Origin: MGIIb-O3 sp046710875 | Lineage (GTDB): Archaea; Thermoplasmatota; Poseidoniia; Poseidoniales; Thalassarchaeaceae | Direction of reading: 5' to 3' | Length of the DNA: 31,845 nucleotides | Assembly (NCBI GenBank): GCA_046710875.1 | Contig: JBKEHQ010000006.1 | Coordinates: 1 to 31,845 of the forward strand | Part shown: positions 14,968 to 23,600 of the stretch, in pieces | How the letters are laid out: each line of letters opens with the position of its first letter | Position numbering within the stretch: position 1 is the first letter of the stretch | Notes under the pieces: generated by a model | Database searches by the model: none | Seen by the model: the letters and a program-made list of their open reading frames with translations, nothing else | Told to the model about the DNA's origin: nothing | Program-made: the position numbers and the translations under genes

Positions 14968-17900
14968 ATGAGAGGGACTATGAAATCACAATCCTCAATA
15001 ATATTTGTTACAATATTAATATTTAGTTTAATGCCAATTTCAATATTCGGTGAAGATTCTGAATCTAATGTCTCATGTGAAATTATTACAGATTGGGATG
15101 TTATAAATCAATTTGAGAATCTAAATTATACTTCTGAAATTCTACATAGGTATACTGTCATTTTTGATCCTCCTTATTCCAATGGAGATTCTCCTGGGGG
15201 AGTAGATATTCAAATTCAACAATTTCGTGACGGCATAAATATTCTAGAAAATAACGACTACAATTCAGTTAACGCAGGAGGCTTTATTGACATAGTAATT
15301 GACATTAAACCAAAATTTGCTGATATAATATCAATTAATTTAGATACTAGTGAGGCGCAATGTTCTAGATCAATTGAAATCACCCAATGGAATCAACCAA
15401 TAGCCGATCACGAAATAACAAGGGAAACAACATGGGCAATTGAAGAAGGACAAGAAGAAGATGGCCAATCATTGTCATTTGAAGGTAGAGGATGGCAGAA
15501 AAGAACTGCTTCATTGATGGAATCTAATGAATTAGGAAATGGTTCTATAATTTTGGATATTTCCGATGGATCCAACGTTGGAGAATTAAATTTAGATTTA
15601 GAAAAGATATGGTTAAATGAGACTTATGATGGACTTGAATTACTTAAACAAGAATTTGAAATGTTTGGCAGTGGCTCAATTATTTTAACGAATGATGCAG
15701 ATAATGAATTATTCATCGAAGCACAAATAAGGGATGCATATATTTTACGCTCATTATCTGGTGATACTCTAACAGAAAGAATAAGTATAGAAGGCTCTGG
15801 ATTTATTTCTTTTAATGAAGGCTCCAATACTAGTTCACAAGGTGGTTTTGGAGAAGTCTCTCTTTTTTACTATGAAACATGGGATGAGGATGGAGTTAGA
15901 CGTTTACAAGACACTCAATTAGAAGCAAATATGACATTAAGGATAAGCGCAGGAGGCACATTTTCGTTCGATCTCGACGACTTCTTTTTTAGAGATAAAT
16001 GGGAAAATGGTTTGCAACAAGATCAATATCTGAAAATGCTAGGTTCTGGAGATTTTGATTTTATTGCCTCAGAATCACCATATATAGAAGTTAATGGAAC
16101 TATTCCACTAATACATATTGAATCAGAAGGAGGTGAAACTATTTCTGATACCATTATTGTCGATGGGGATTATGATGGAGATGCCGAAGGTAGTTTTGGC
16201 CTTGTTAGGCAAATTGTTGATTCAGGTGCATATCAGAATGAAAATGGGCAATTTTTTGAAGCAAATAAGATACAGGATGAATTCTGGTTCAATGTTTCAG
16301 CCACCCCACTGGGTCCAATAGATCAAGAATTTAATGCAGAACATAATCTCACGTATGAGTACACGGTACCGCAATTAGATTGGGAAAATAGGACATTAAA
16401 ATATGAATATATTGAAGATAACGGTTCAGTTAACTATGAATTTCCTCCGGACTCTCCAACTATTTTACAACCAATCGCACCTTCATCCGAGTCAATATTC
16501 TCAAATCCTATATCGAGGGAAACTGGATTATGTCCGGAAACCGTCATCATTGGCGATAGATTTACTTTAGTGGGTAATTCTATACTTACGCTCGAAGTTG
16601 AGATAAAAGGCTTCGATTCTGCAATTATTGACTCTCATTTGGTATCTACTGCCATTTGGGAAGGAGAATATGGTAATGGCGCCTTTGCAAATGGGAGTAT
16701 TATAAATGAAGGCTTACTTGCTGGACTTCTTAGTGAAGTGTATCGAAATGTGGATTTAGGTATTGAAGATATGTCAAATAATCAAACTACGGTGTTTATT
16801 GAATATCAATCAATAGATGAGATAATATACCCTTCAATAATTACCGAAGCGGAAAATACATTACCAAGTATTAACACCTCAAGTGAGTCATCAGTAGGCT
16901 TTAGGGAAGGTATTCTATTTACCGAAGGGGGATTTGCACATCTTGAAATTAAAGTTGAAGATATAGATACAGATATGCTTTCAGTATATGCTGATTTATC
17001 TCAATTAGGTTTAGGAATGATACCTTTATCAGATTCTGGATTAAATGGAGACTTAGTAATAAGGGATGGGATTTGGACTTCAGAAATTATTCATAATGGT
17101 TTAGAATATGGGATAATGGATTTTAATATATATATGAATGATATTTGGTCATCAGTGAATCAATCTGTTTCCCTAGAGGTAACTAATTCAGCACCAAGAA
17201 TGATATCTATGGATTTTAATCCCCTTACTGCCTTTAGAGGAGATAATATTTCTATTAAAATTACGGCAATTGACGGCCATGGTATTGAATCAGTTGTAGT
17301 TGATATGTTCGCAAATGGTGGAGAATTAACTTTTTTGGAATATGATGGAGATGCATGGACAGGCGAATTAATAATCAAAGATACAGTATCTCCTGGTGAA
17401 ATTTATTTGAACGTCAAACTTACAGATAAAAATGGAGAATCTAGATTGACCAGTAAAATTTACTCGGAAGGGACGTTTATAGAGGGGCCTAAATTAATAA
17501 TAGTAAACGAGCCCCCAAGTACACAAAATATTACAATTTTAAAGAATAATAAAATTGTCGAAACGATATCAATTCCCAATATGGGAAATCAACTCACCCA
17601 CTCCTTAGAGGTACAAATATCAGATATTGATGATGTATCCTCTGCTCAAATTAAAATAGGTAGATTAGCACCAATTGGAAGTTCAAACACTTGGTTTTTA
17701 ATGTCTGATGATGGAATGGGTGAAGATAGAGTCGCAAACGATGGAATTTATACAATATCATTTGACGTACGTAGTACTCTTCAGGAAGGAGATTTTACTA
17801 TTTTTATACGTGCAACCGATAACTACTTGTCAATGACTCCGTCAAATTTACAATCCCATATTTTGATCTTAGAGAAGGTCTCATCTAATGAAAATATTAA

Positions 17901-18012
17901 TAATAACTGGTTAAAGAATAATTCAATGACTTTAATCATGCTTAGTATGATGTTAATGTTATTTTCTGGTATCGGTGGCGCATTTTATTTAATTAGAAAA
18001 TCAGAAATATGA
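14968..18012 (+). CDS. Secreted surface protein with C-terminal membrane anchor
   Basis: A 1014-residue frame; a second ATG at 14980 preceded by GAGGG begins the canonical-looking signal peptide (MKSQ followed by a hydrophobic core, cleavage probably near IFGED). About 950 extracellular residues follow, acidic, beta-rich, poor in Cys and full of N-glycosylation sequons (for example NYT, NET, NTS, NMT, NGT, NLT, NRT). Late segments look Ig/cadherin-like (NSAPRMISMDFNPLTAFRGD; DDGMGEDRVANDGIYTISFD, a pattern common in archaeal surface proteins). The protein ends with one membrane helix (MTLIMLSMMLMLFSGIGGAF) and a short basic tail, so the bulk faces outside. No catalytic motif is visible. An S-layer-like, adhesin or substrate-binding role is possible but unproven. 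Confidence 0.85.
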   Translation: MRGTMKSQSSIIFVTILIFSLMPISIFGEDSESNVSCEIITDWDVINQFENLNYTSEILHRYTVIFDPPYSNGDSPGGVDIQIQQFRDGINILENNDYNSVNAGGFIDIVIDIKPKFADIISINLDTSEAQCSRSIEITQWNQPIADHEITRETTWAIEEGQEEDGQSLSFEGRGWQKRTASLMESNELGNGSIILDISDGSNVGELNLDLEKIWLNETYDGLELLKQEFEMFGSGSIILTNDADNELFIEAQIRDAYILRSLSGDTLTERISIEGSGFISFNEGSNTSSQGGFGEVSLFYYETWDEDGVRRLQDTQLEANMTLRISAGGTFSFDLDDFFFRDKWENGLQQDQYLKMLGSGDFDFIASESPYIEVNGTIPLIHIESEGGETISDTIIVDGDYDGDAEGSFGLVRQIVDSGAYQNENGQFFEANKIQDEFWFNVSATPLGPIDQEFNAEHNLTYEYTVPQLDWENRTLKYEYIEDNGSVNYEFPPDSPTILQPIAPSSESIFSNPISRETGLCPETVIIGDRFTLVGNSILTLEVEIKGFDSAIIDSHLVSTAIWEGEYGNGAFANGSIINEGLLAGLLSEVYRNVDLGIEDMSNNQTTVFIEYQSIDEIIYPSIITEAENTLPSINTSSESSVGFREGILFTEGGFAHLEIKVEDIDTDMLSVYADLSQLGLGMIPLSDSGLNGDLVIRDGIWTSEIIHNGLEYGIMDFNIYMNDIWSSVNQSVSLEVTNSAPRMISMDFNPLTAFRGDNISIKITAIDGHGIESVVVDMFANGGELTFLEYDGDAWTGELIIKDTVSPGEIYLNVKLTDKNGESRLTSKIYSEGTFIEGPKLIIVNEPPSTQNITILKNNKIVETISIPNMGNQLTHSLEVQISDIDDVSSAQIKIGRLAPIGSSNTWFLMSDDGMGEDRVANDGIYTISFDVRSTLQEGDFTIFIRATDNYLSMTPSNLQSHILILEKVSSNENINNNWLKNNSMTLIMLSMMLMLFSGIGGAFYLIRKSEI

Positions 18013-18029
18013 TTTATGTCAATTTCTTA

Positions 18030-18104
18030 TGGTACGAGCGCCGGGATTTGAACCCGGGTTCAGGCGTTGGCAACGCCCGGTGATAACCACTACACTACAC
18101 TCGT
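18030..18104 (-). tRNA. tRNA-Gly (anticodon GCC), CCA encoded
   Basis: Read on the minus strand, the gene runs ACGAGTG (acceptor) to CGCTCGT, then discriminator A and an encoded CCA. The anticodon stem GGGCG/CGCCT closes the loop TTGCCAA, giving anticodon GCC. The T arm is CCGGG-TTCAAAT-CCCGG, the D loop contains AGTGGTTA, and the variable region has 4 bases. C2:G71, C35 and C36, known glycine identity elements, are present; the first pair is A1:U72 instead of the usual G:C. No intron. It lies 17 bases from the end of the surface-protein gene. Confidence 0.95.
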
Positions 18105-18154
18105 GTAACATGTGGGAGCCATGATTTGCTTTTCTAGACGCCGGTATGATGTCA

Positions 18155-18511
18155 TTATAATTGATGAATATATTTTGAAATCCTATCTCTAGTTTGTCTA
18201 TAAAAATCCAAATCTTGGCCATAAGGATCTTTTAAATTCCAATCAATATCAATATTTATTTCAGGGCATTCAACTCCGCAGCCCATACTAATTATCTTGT
18301 CAAAACCAGTTATATCAATTTCCGATATTGACTTAGGCCTTTGCCTATTTATATTTATATTTAGTTCTGAAAGCACCTCTATAGTATTAATTGCCACTTT
18401 ATTTCCTGGATGTGTTCCTGCAGAGTTTGCATAATGTCCAAGATTTTTAGCTATGGCCTCTGCCATTTGACTACGGCATGTATTTCCAACACATACGAAT
18501 AGTAACCTCAT
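18155..18511 (-). CDS. ArsC/low-molecular-weight phosphotyrosine phosphatase family protein
   Basis: 118 residues. The P-loop C-x5-R is C7-VGNTC-R13 (VCVGNTCRSQMAEA), followed by SAGTHPG and the general-acid region DPYG (D95). Two further cysteines, C78 and C82 in MGCGVECPE, match the redox pair of thioredoxin-linked arsenate reductases, where a resolving Cys relay recycles the active-site Cys. This favours arsenate reductase over protein phosphatase. It is somewhat short (family about 130-140). No arsenic efflux pump or ArsR is visible nearby, so arsenic resistance as a system is not supported by context. Confidence 0.82.
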   Translation of the reverse strand: MRLLFVCVGNTCRSQMAEAIAKNLGHYANSAGTHPGNKVAINTIEVLSELNININRQRPKSISEIDITGFDKIISMGCGVECPEINIDIDWNLKDPYGQDLDFYRQTRDRISKYIHQL

Positions 18512-18576
18512 AAAAAATCGTTCTCATTGAACTTAATTAACTTAACCAATTTATTTTATATATTTTTATAAAATTT

Positions 18577-18596
18577 CATAATAATTATATAATATT
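18577..18596 (+). promoter_or_regulatory. Candidate TATA region of the Mrp ATPase gene
   Basis: A run of alternating A/T (ATAATTATATAATATTC) lies about 45-60 bases before the ATG at 18639. The strongest TATA-like stretch in the 127-base divergent gap to the ArsC-like gene, it implies a leader of about 25 bases. Confidence 0.4.
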
Positions 18597-18638
18597 CTTA
18601 GGCTATATTTGAAGTACACTCGACTATTGCAAGAGATT

Positions 18639-19652
18639 ATGAGTGATTCGCCCATTAGTCAACATAATCAATCAGGGGCCTCAAAATCTCCGGAACAAAA
18701 CCCCAGTAATGAACAAAAAACACAAATGGAACAGGCATATAGGGAATTGCAAAGAAAAATGCGTATTGCTAAACTTGGGGAAGATGTTAAACACAAAATC
18801 CTAGTTTTATCCGGAAAAGGAGGAGTTGGTAAATCCACAGTTGCCACAGGATTAGCTATTTCTTTAGCAATAAAAGGTATGAAAGTAGGTCTTATGGATA
18901 TTGATATAACTGGGCCCAATATTCCAAAAATGTTAGGATTGGATAATACTGATTTAACAGTAGAAAATGAACAAATATATCCGGCAATAGGGCCACATGG
19001 TGTCAAAGTAATTTCAATGGCATTTCTGATCGAAGATCCAGATAAACCAGTTATATGGAGAGGCCCAATAAAATTAGGAGCAATTCAACAATTTATTGGT
19101 GATGTGGCATGGGGGAAACTTGATGCACTAATTGTAGACTTTCCGCCGGGGACTAGTGATGAGCCTTTGACAGTGAGTCAGCATCTTCCTGGAATAGATG
19201 GGGTAGTCATAGTTACAACACCCCAAGAGGTTGCACTTTTGGACAGTAGAAAATCAATAAATTTTGCAAAAACTCTTTCCGTCCCCGTCCTGGGAGTAGT
19301 AGAAAATATGAGTGGATACTCTATCAAAGGCAAGGGAAGCCCCAACTCAATAGTTTCACTAATAGGTCCTGAAGGAACACCGATTGAATGTAAGTGCGAT
19401 GAAGAAGGAAATTGGTCAATGACTTTAGATCTATTCAAAAAAGGTGGTGGACTCCTAGCAGCCAATGAATTAGAAGTACCTTACTTAGGTTCCTTGCCAT
19501 TTGACCCAGGCATTGTTAGAGGGGGAGATGATGGAGTTCACAGAATAGTTGCCGAACCTGATGGTGATACAGCAAAAGCATTTGATATTATAGTTGAAAA
19601 TATTCTTAATTCATTAAATGCAGATTCAACTAATACTCTAAAAATCATCTAA
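18639..19652 (+). CDS. apbC: Mrp/NBP35-family P-loop ATPase (Fe-S cluster carrier type)
   Basis: Deviant Walker A motif GKGGVGKS at 59-66 and MDIDITGPNIPKMLG, VDFPPGTSDEPLT, TTPQEVALLDSRKSINF are diagnostic of Mrp/ApbC, which carry 4Fe-4S clusters to target enzymes such as quinolinate synthase. 337 residues from the ATG at 18639; a TTG in the same frame at 18609 is less likely. Oddity: after ENMSG, where these proteins normally have CPxCG, the sequence reads YSIKGKGSPN; the only nearby cysteines are C251 and C253 (ECKCDEE), a CxC rather than CxxC. Cluster binding may thus be altered or lost. The Fe-S enzyme NadA lies 2 kb downstream on the other strand. Confidence 0.92.
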   Translation: MSDSPISQHNQSGASKSPEQNPSNEQKTQMEQAYRELQRKMRIAKLGEDVKHKILVLSGKGGVGKSTVATGLAISLAIKGMKVGLMDIDITGPNIPKMLGLDNTDLTVENEQIYPAIGPHGVKVISMAFLIEDPDKPVIWRGPIKLGAIQQFIGDVAWGKLDALIVDFPPGTSDEPLTVSQHLPGIDGVVIVTTPQEVALLDSRKSINFAKTLSVPVLGVVENMSGYSIKGKGSPNSIVSLIGPEGTPIECKCDEEGNWSMTLDLFKKGGGLLAANELEVPYLGSLPFDPGIVRGGDDGVHRIVAEPDGDTAKAFDIIVENILNSLNADSTNTLKII

Positions 19653-19711
19653 TTTAGCCATAATTATGGGTCGATTTGATTTCATAAAAGCCACTCCCGT
19701 ATAATGATACG

Positions 19712-21784
19712 ATGGTTGCTGAGACTGGGATTTACATAACCTGGGTAACTGGGGCAATCATAGTTAGTTTGGCCTTCATGCCAATTTTCAAGCCACCTTA
19801 TGCTAAATTAACAATCGATGGTTTAATCGATATGTTCAGACGTTATTGGGCTCACATAATTTTAGTATTTTCTGTTTATGTTTGGAAAGATATATTTGAC
19901 GGACTAGATAGATCAATTATGGCCAATACAAGGATAGACATGACTCCATATGTTTATGCAATTGAGGGCGATGTTGTTTTATGGATACAAGAAGGATTTA
20001 GGAGTGTTTTATTAGATCAATTCCTTACTCATTTCTATGTTATGGGATTTATGTCAGTAACATTTTCATCATTAATATATCCAATATATTTTGATGATAG
20101 GCATATGGCTGATAGGGTTTGTTTGTCTATATTTTGGGTTTATATATTCGCTTTACCATTTTATATTTTATTTAATGTAAGGGTAACTGGCGACCATATT
20201 CCAGCTATGGAAACTATTGCATATGATTTGACGCCCGAAATTCATAATTGGTTTACTCGAATTGATCCATTTACAAATGGTATGCCGAGTCTGCACATAG
20301 GCTTGCCATTTGCTGTTTGGCTTACTTTACAGAAATGGGATGAAGATGGAAGATGGAGAAAATTTTCTAATTTTATTCTACTATTCATTTCAGTAACTGC
20401 ATTCACCATCATATATCTTGGCATTCATTGGTTATTGGATATAATAGGGGGAATGCTGATTGCAATGCTTGCAGTAAAAATGTCTCAAAAAACTCATAAA
20501 TCGATTTGGAGAATTTTTGATGAAAGAAGATTTTCACATCGCTTAGCACGCATGCTTAACAATCCAAGAGATTCTATTTCTAGTTCAATACAACTCTTCA
20601 AAAAATTAATTGAACCCTACCAAGAACCAGGTAAAAAACAAACAAGCCTCTTTATTGCAACTTTATTGATATCTACGAGTGGAATATTATTGTGGGATGC
20701 TACACATCAAAATCTTCCACTCGAGGGTGCAGAATGGCCAACATCGGCGGCAGGATCCGGAGAGTGGCTAATTACAATTGAAGAATTACCGGATGAAACC
20801 ATTTTTGTTGCCGCTTGGAATACTACTTCACTAGATAATCGTACTATCTCAACTAAGCCGTGGGCGACTACTCCAAAAGTAACAACTTCTGATTTAGGTT
20901 TTGCTTTATTTACAGATGATCGCATAGATTATTTTGAATTTGATGGTGAAAAAGGAATATTACAACCACTTTTCCGAACTTATACTGAAGATATAATATT
21001 AGATATTTCTATTGCCTCAGATAACGACGAGGTGAATATAGTGATACTACATGACAATTCTATTAAGATAGTAAATAAAAATGGAGGCACTATTCCTATT
21101 CCTGAAGCTTTGAACTCCACTGCAATTACATCATCAAATAATATGATTGCATGGTCGTCAAACTCAACTTTTGGTCCAATTGTCAATATTACTTCTTTAG
21201 ATTTTCTAATAAATACAAATATAGAGATTAACTCGAAAGATTTTCTTTCCGACCAAACTCTATTATCTGAAAATATAGTTCTGGATTATAAAAATTCAAC
21301 TATTAGTGAGTTAGAAATGGATGGTAATTGGTTGGTTGCAGTCGTTGACTTAGGGCCAATCGATAGGTTAATTTTAATCGATATCTTTACTGGTAATCAA
21401 ACTATTCTTGGTGATCCTCTATGGCAATCCTCATCTCCTAGTATTTCAGATGATAATATTGCATTTTTACAAATTAGTAGTTGGAATCCTGCATTAACAT
21501 TAGATGGCCAACCAGATAATAATGATGTTTGGATATATGATATCGATACTAACTTATCAACTCAATTAACATTTGACCAAGTAAATGAACAACAACCGCA
21601 AGTCCTCAAAGGAAGCGTGGCATGGTTGGAAAATAGGCCTAGCTCCAGCCCTGTGTTAATTGTACATTCACTAGAGGAAATCTTTCAACCATATTCTTCA
21701 GTTGTAATCCAAGCAGCAATTTTAATGTTAATCCCATTAATATTTGTTTGGTCTTCGCAATCAATAAAAGAAAATAAAACTTAA
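19712..21784 (+). CDS. PAP2-family membrane phosphatase fused to a predicted extracellular beta-propeller
   Basis: 690 residues. The N-terminal about 255 residues are polytopic with the PAP2 signature: MPSLHIG (PSLH at 192-195) and GIHWLLDIIGG (H239, D243), as in Aur1-like inositolphosphotransferases and lipid phosphatases. After a charged cytoplasmic loop (about 256-310) comes another helix (about 312-329), then about 330 residues of beta-rich repeats with propeller-like blades (NNMIAWSSNSTFGPIVNI, DNIAFLQISSW, NDVWIYDIDTNLSTQLTFD, GSVAWLENR), resembling TolB/WD40-like blades, and a final helix (about 662-680). N-x-S/T sequons in the propeller support an outside location. The substrate is unknown; archaeal lipid or undecaprenyl/dolichyl pyrophosphate are candidates. 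Its stop abuts the nadA stop. Confidence 0.82.
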   Translation: MVAETGIYITWVTGAIIVSLAFMPIFKPPYAKLTIDGLIDMFRRYWAHIILVFSVYVWKDIFDGLDRSIMANTRIDMTPYVYAIEGDVVLWIQEGFRSVLLDQFLTHFYVMGFMSVTFSSLIYPIYFDDRHMADRVCLSIFWVYIFALPFYILFNVRVTGDHIPAMETIAYDLTPEIHNWFTRIDPFTNGMPSLHIGLPFAVWLTLQKWDEDGRWRKFSNFILLFISVTAFTIIYLGIHWLLDIIGGMLIAMLAVKMSQKTHKSIWRIFDERRFSHRLARMLNNPRDSISSSIQLFKKLIEPYQEPGKKQTSLFIATLLISTSGILLWDATHQNLPLEGAEWPTSAAGSGEWLITIEELPDETIFVAAWNTTSLDNRTISTKPWATTPKVTTSDLGFALFTDDRIDYFEFDGEKGILQPLFRTYTEDIILDISIASDNDEVNIVILHDNSIKIVNKNGGTIPIPEALNSTAITSSNNMIAWSSNSTFGPIVNITSLDFLINTNIEINSKDFLSDQTLLSENIVLDYKNSTISELEMDGNWLVAVVDLGPIDRLILIDIFTGNQTILGDPLWQSSSPSISDDNIAFLQISSWNPALTLDGQPDNNDVWIYDIDTNLSTQLTFDQVNEQQPQVLKGSVAWLENRPSSSPVLIVHSLEEIFQPYSSVVIQAAILMLIPLIFVWSSQSIKENKT

Positions 21785-22870
21785 TTATTCGGCTAATCTA
21801 AACATTTCTTCCAAACTTTTCTTAGCCTTTAATATTATTTCGTCATCCAATTCAATAATTTGTTCTGATGTTGGATTTCTTAAAGACTGTAAAATATCTT
21901 CTAAATGAGTTTTTTTCATATGTTTACACATTACGCAAGCTCCTATGACATTCAAATCATTTTTAGTTTCAGCCAATATTCTATCTACAGTTCCACATTC
22001 TGTTATCAACATTACATTTTTCTCGCCATTTTCAGATAGTTCTATGGTTTTCCTTATCAAAACTTCACTACTTCCAACTATATCACTTTCTTCTAATACT
22101 TCAGCATCACATTCGGGGTGACTAAGGACTGTAAGGTTAATTCCTTGATCATTCATTCTTTTTCTCCAACTTCTAATTTTTTCTCCAGTAAAAATAGCGT
22201 GAACCTCACACTCGCCATCATAAATGATAACTTCCTTTTTCCCTCTAAGCGAATTTTGTAGATGTTTACCCATAAATTTATCTGGAACAAAAATTAATTT
22301 ATCTCCAGGAAGCCTCTCACAAATCCTTAGGTAATTGCTGCTAGTAACACAAACATCACATTCAGCTTTTACTTCTGCAGTTGTGTTAATGTAGCAAGCC
22401 ACAGGAACTCCTGGAAACAGCCTCTTTAATTCTCTTACATCTCCGGCACTTATACCATCACTAAGGGAGCATCCAGCATCAGGAGACGGATGAATAATGG
22501 TCTTTAATGGACTCACTATTTTAGCTGTTTCAGCCATAAATCTTACGCTAGAAAAAAGAATTGTTTGTTGCGAAGCATCTCTCGCAGACTTTGATAATGA
22601 ATAACTATCTGAAACTTCATCAGCAACTCCATAAATTATATCAGGAGTTTGATAAGAATGTGCTATTAAAAAAACATCCTTTTCTTTTTTTAGTTGATTT
22701 ATTTCCAATGTCAAAGGTGCTATAGTTTTACAAATATCGATAGTCCATCTTTCCTTTTGATTAATTTTATTGTATAGGCGTTCAGATTCTGCATAAATAT
22801 CCTCTTCTGAATATTTTTTTACAATGACTCCCTTTTTGATTTTGGGAGGTGATGGCATCTCAATTGTCAT
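21785..22870 (-). CDS. nadA: Quinolinate synthase NadA
   Basis: Condenses iminoaspartate with dihydroxyacetone phosphate to quinolinate for NAD synthesis; oxygen-sensitive 4Fe-4S enzyme. 361 residues from the ATG at 22870, preceded by AAGGA with an 8-base gap; the frame extends to 22915 but would overlap the divergent bud32 start. Cluster ligands are likely C134 (DAGCSLSD), C221 (DGECEVH) and C315 (ACVMCKHMKK); AHSYQ, CVTSSN and SHPECDAEV are other family motifs. nadB and nadC are not in the window. It supplies the NAD later phosphorylated by the NAD kinase at 3588. Confidence 0.96.
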   Translation of the reverse strand: MTIEMPSPPKIKKGVIVKKYSEEDIYAESERLYNKINQKERWTIDICKTIAPLTLEINQLKKEKDVFLIAHSYQTPDIIYGVADEVSDSYSLSKSARDASQQTILFSSVRFMAETAKIVSPLKTIIHPSPDAGCSLSDGISAGDVRELKRLFPGVPVACYINTTAEVKAECDVCVTSSNYLRICERLPGDKLIFVPDKFMGKHLQNSLRGKKEVIIYDGECEVHAIFTGEKIRSWRKRMNDQGINLTVLSHPECDAEVLEESDIVGSSEVLIRKTIELSENGEKNVMLITECGTVDRILAETKNDLNVIGACVMCKHMKKTHLEDILQSLRNPTSEQIIELDDEIILKAKKSLEEMFRLAE

Positions 22871-22908
22871 ATCTGTAATCCTTCCTCGAATGAAACCGCT
22901 TTGAAGGT

Positions 22909-23592
22909 ATGTCACATCCGAATGGTATGGAGGGCGCCACTATTCCAATGTGGATAGAAGATATCGTCATCCATAAGGGTGCCGAAGCAACACTTACAAG
23001 TGGCTCATGGCTTGGTAAATCAGCAGTCTTGAAAATGAGGTCACCACGCGGATATCGTACACCAAAATTGGATCAAAAATTAACACGTCAAAGGCTTTCA
23101 GTAGAAGCTAGAGTTTTGGGAAGATTACAATTGAATGATTTCCCCTCTCCTTCATTATATGACCTGGATATAGACAATGGTTGGATTTTAATTTCTAGAT
23201 TTGAAGGTAAACCCCTATATGATTCATTAAATGAAGATTTAAATTCCTTGGAAAAGATTAAAAAATTTGGTAAATTAATAAGAAAATTACATGAATTTGG
23301 AATTTCCCATGGAGACCTAACTACTCATAATGTACTAATAGATAAATATAATAATTTACATTTAATCGATTTTGGATTGGCACGAATATTTCCAGAATTA
23401 GAGCACTTGGGATTAGATTTACAAGTTCTCAATGAGTGCCTCACTGCCAGCCATTCAGAATATGAAAATGCTGTAGATATTATGTTATTGGGATATTCCG
23501 AATCCGATTCAAAATTACCTGATATAATAAGTTCTGGCGAAGTAATATCTCGCTTTAACGAAATTAGAGGTAGAGTTAGATACCATGCATAG
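22909..23592 (+). CDS. bud32: KEOPS-complex kinase Bud32
   Basis: Small atypical kinase/ATPase of KEOPS, which makes the t6A37 modification on ANN-decoding tRNAs. Visible: the N-terminal HKGAEATL loop of Bud32 proteins, the ATP lysine in SAVLKMRSPRGYR, catalytic HGDLTTHN and IDFGLA (DFG), and a basic C-terminus (RGRVRYHA). The family usually reads HGDLTTSN; the Ser is His here. It is a stand-alone domain, not fused to Kae1, which is not in the window. The start is uncertain: ATGs at 22909, 22927 and 22948 are in frame. rdgB follows after 8 bases, a common archaeal pairing. Confidence 0.93.
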   Translation: MSHPNGMEGATIPMWIEDIVIHKGAEATLTSGSWLGKSAVLKMRSPRGYRTPKLDQKLTRQRLSVEARVLGRLQLNDFPSPSLYDLDIDNGWILISRFEGKPLYDSLNEDLNSLEKIKKFGKLIRKLHEFGISHGDLTTHNVLIDKYNNLHLIDFGLARIFPELEHLGLDLQVLNECLTASHSEYENAVDIMLLGYSESDSKLPDIISSGEVISRFNEIRGRVRYHA

Positions 23593-23596
23593 GTGA
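23591..23596 (+). promoter_or_regulatory. Shine-Dalgarno site of rdgB
   Basis: AGGTGA, complementary to the archaeal 16S rRNA 3' end, overlaps the bud32 stop and lies 4 bases before the rdgB ATG. The same hexamer and spacing recur before the next gene. Confidence 0.75.
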
Positions 23597-23600
23597 AAAA

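Noticed and set aside
18019..18222. Minus-strand frame across the tRNA and ArsC-like gene end
   Set aside because: It contains the tRNA-Gly sequence translated in frame, which is not a protein gene.
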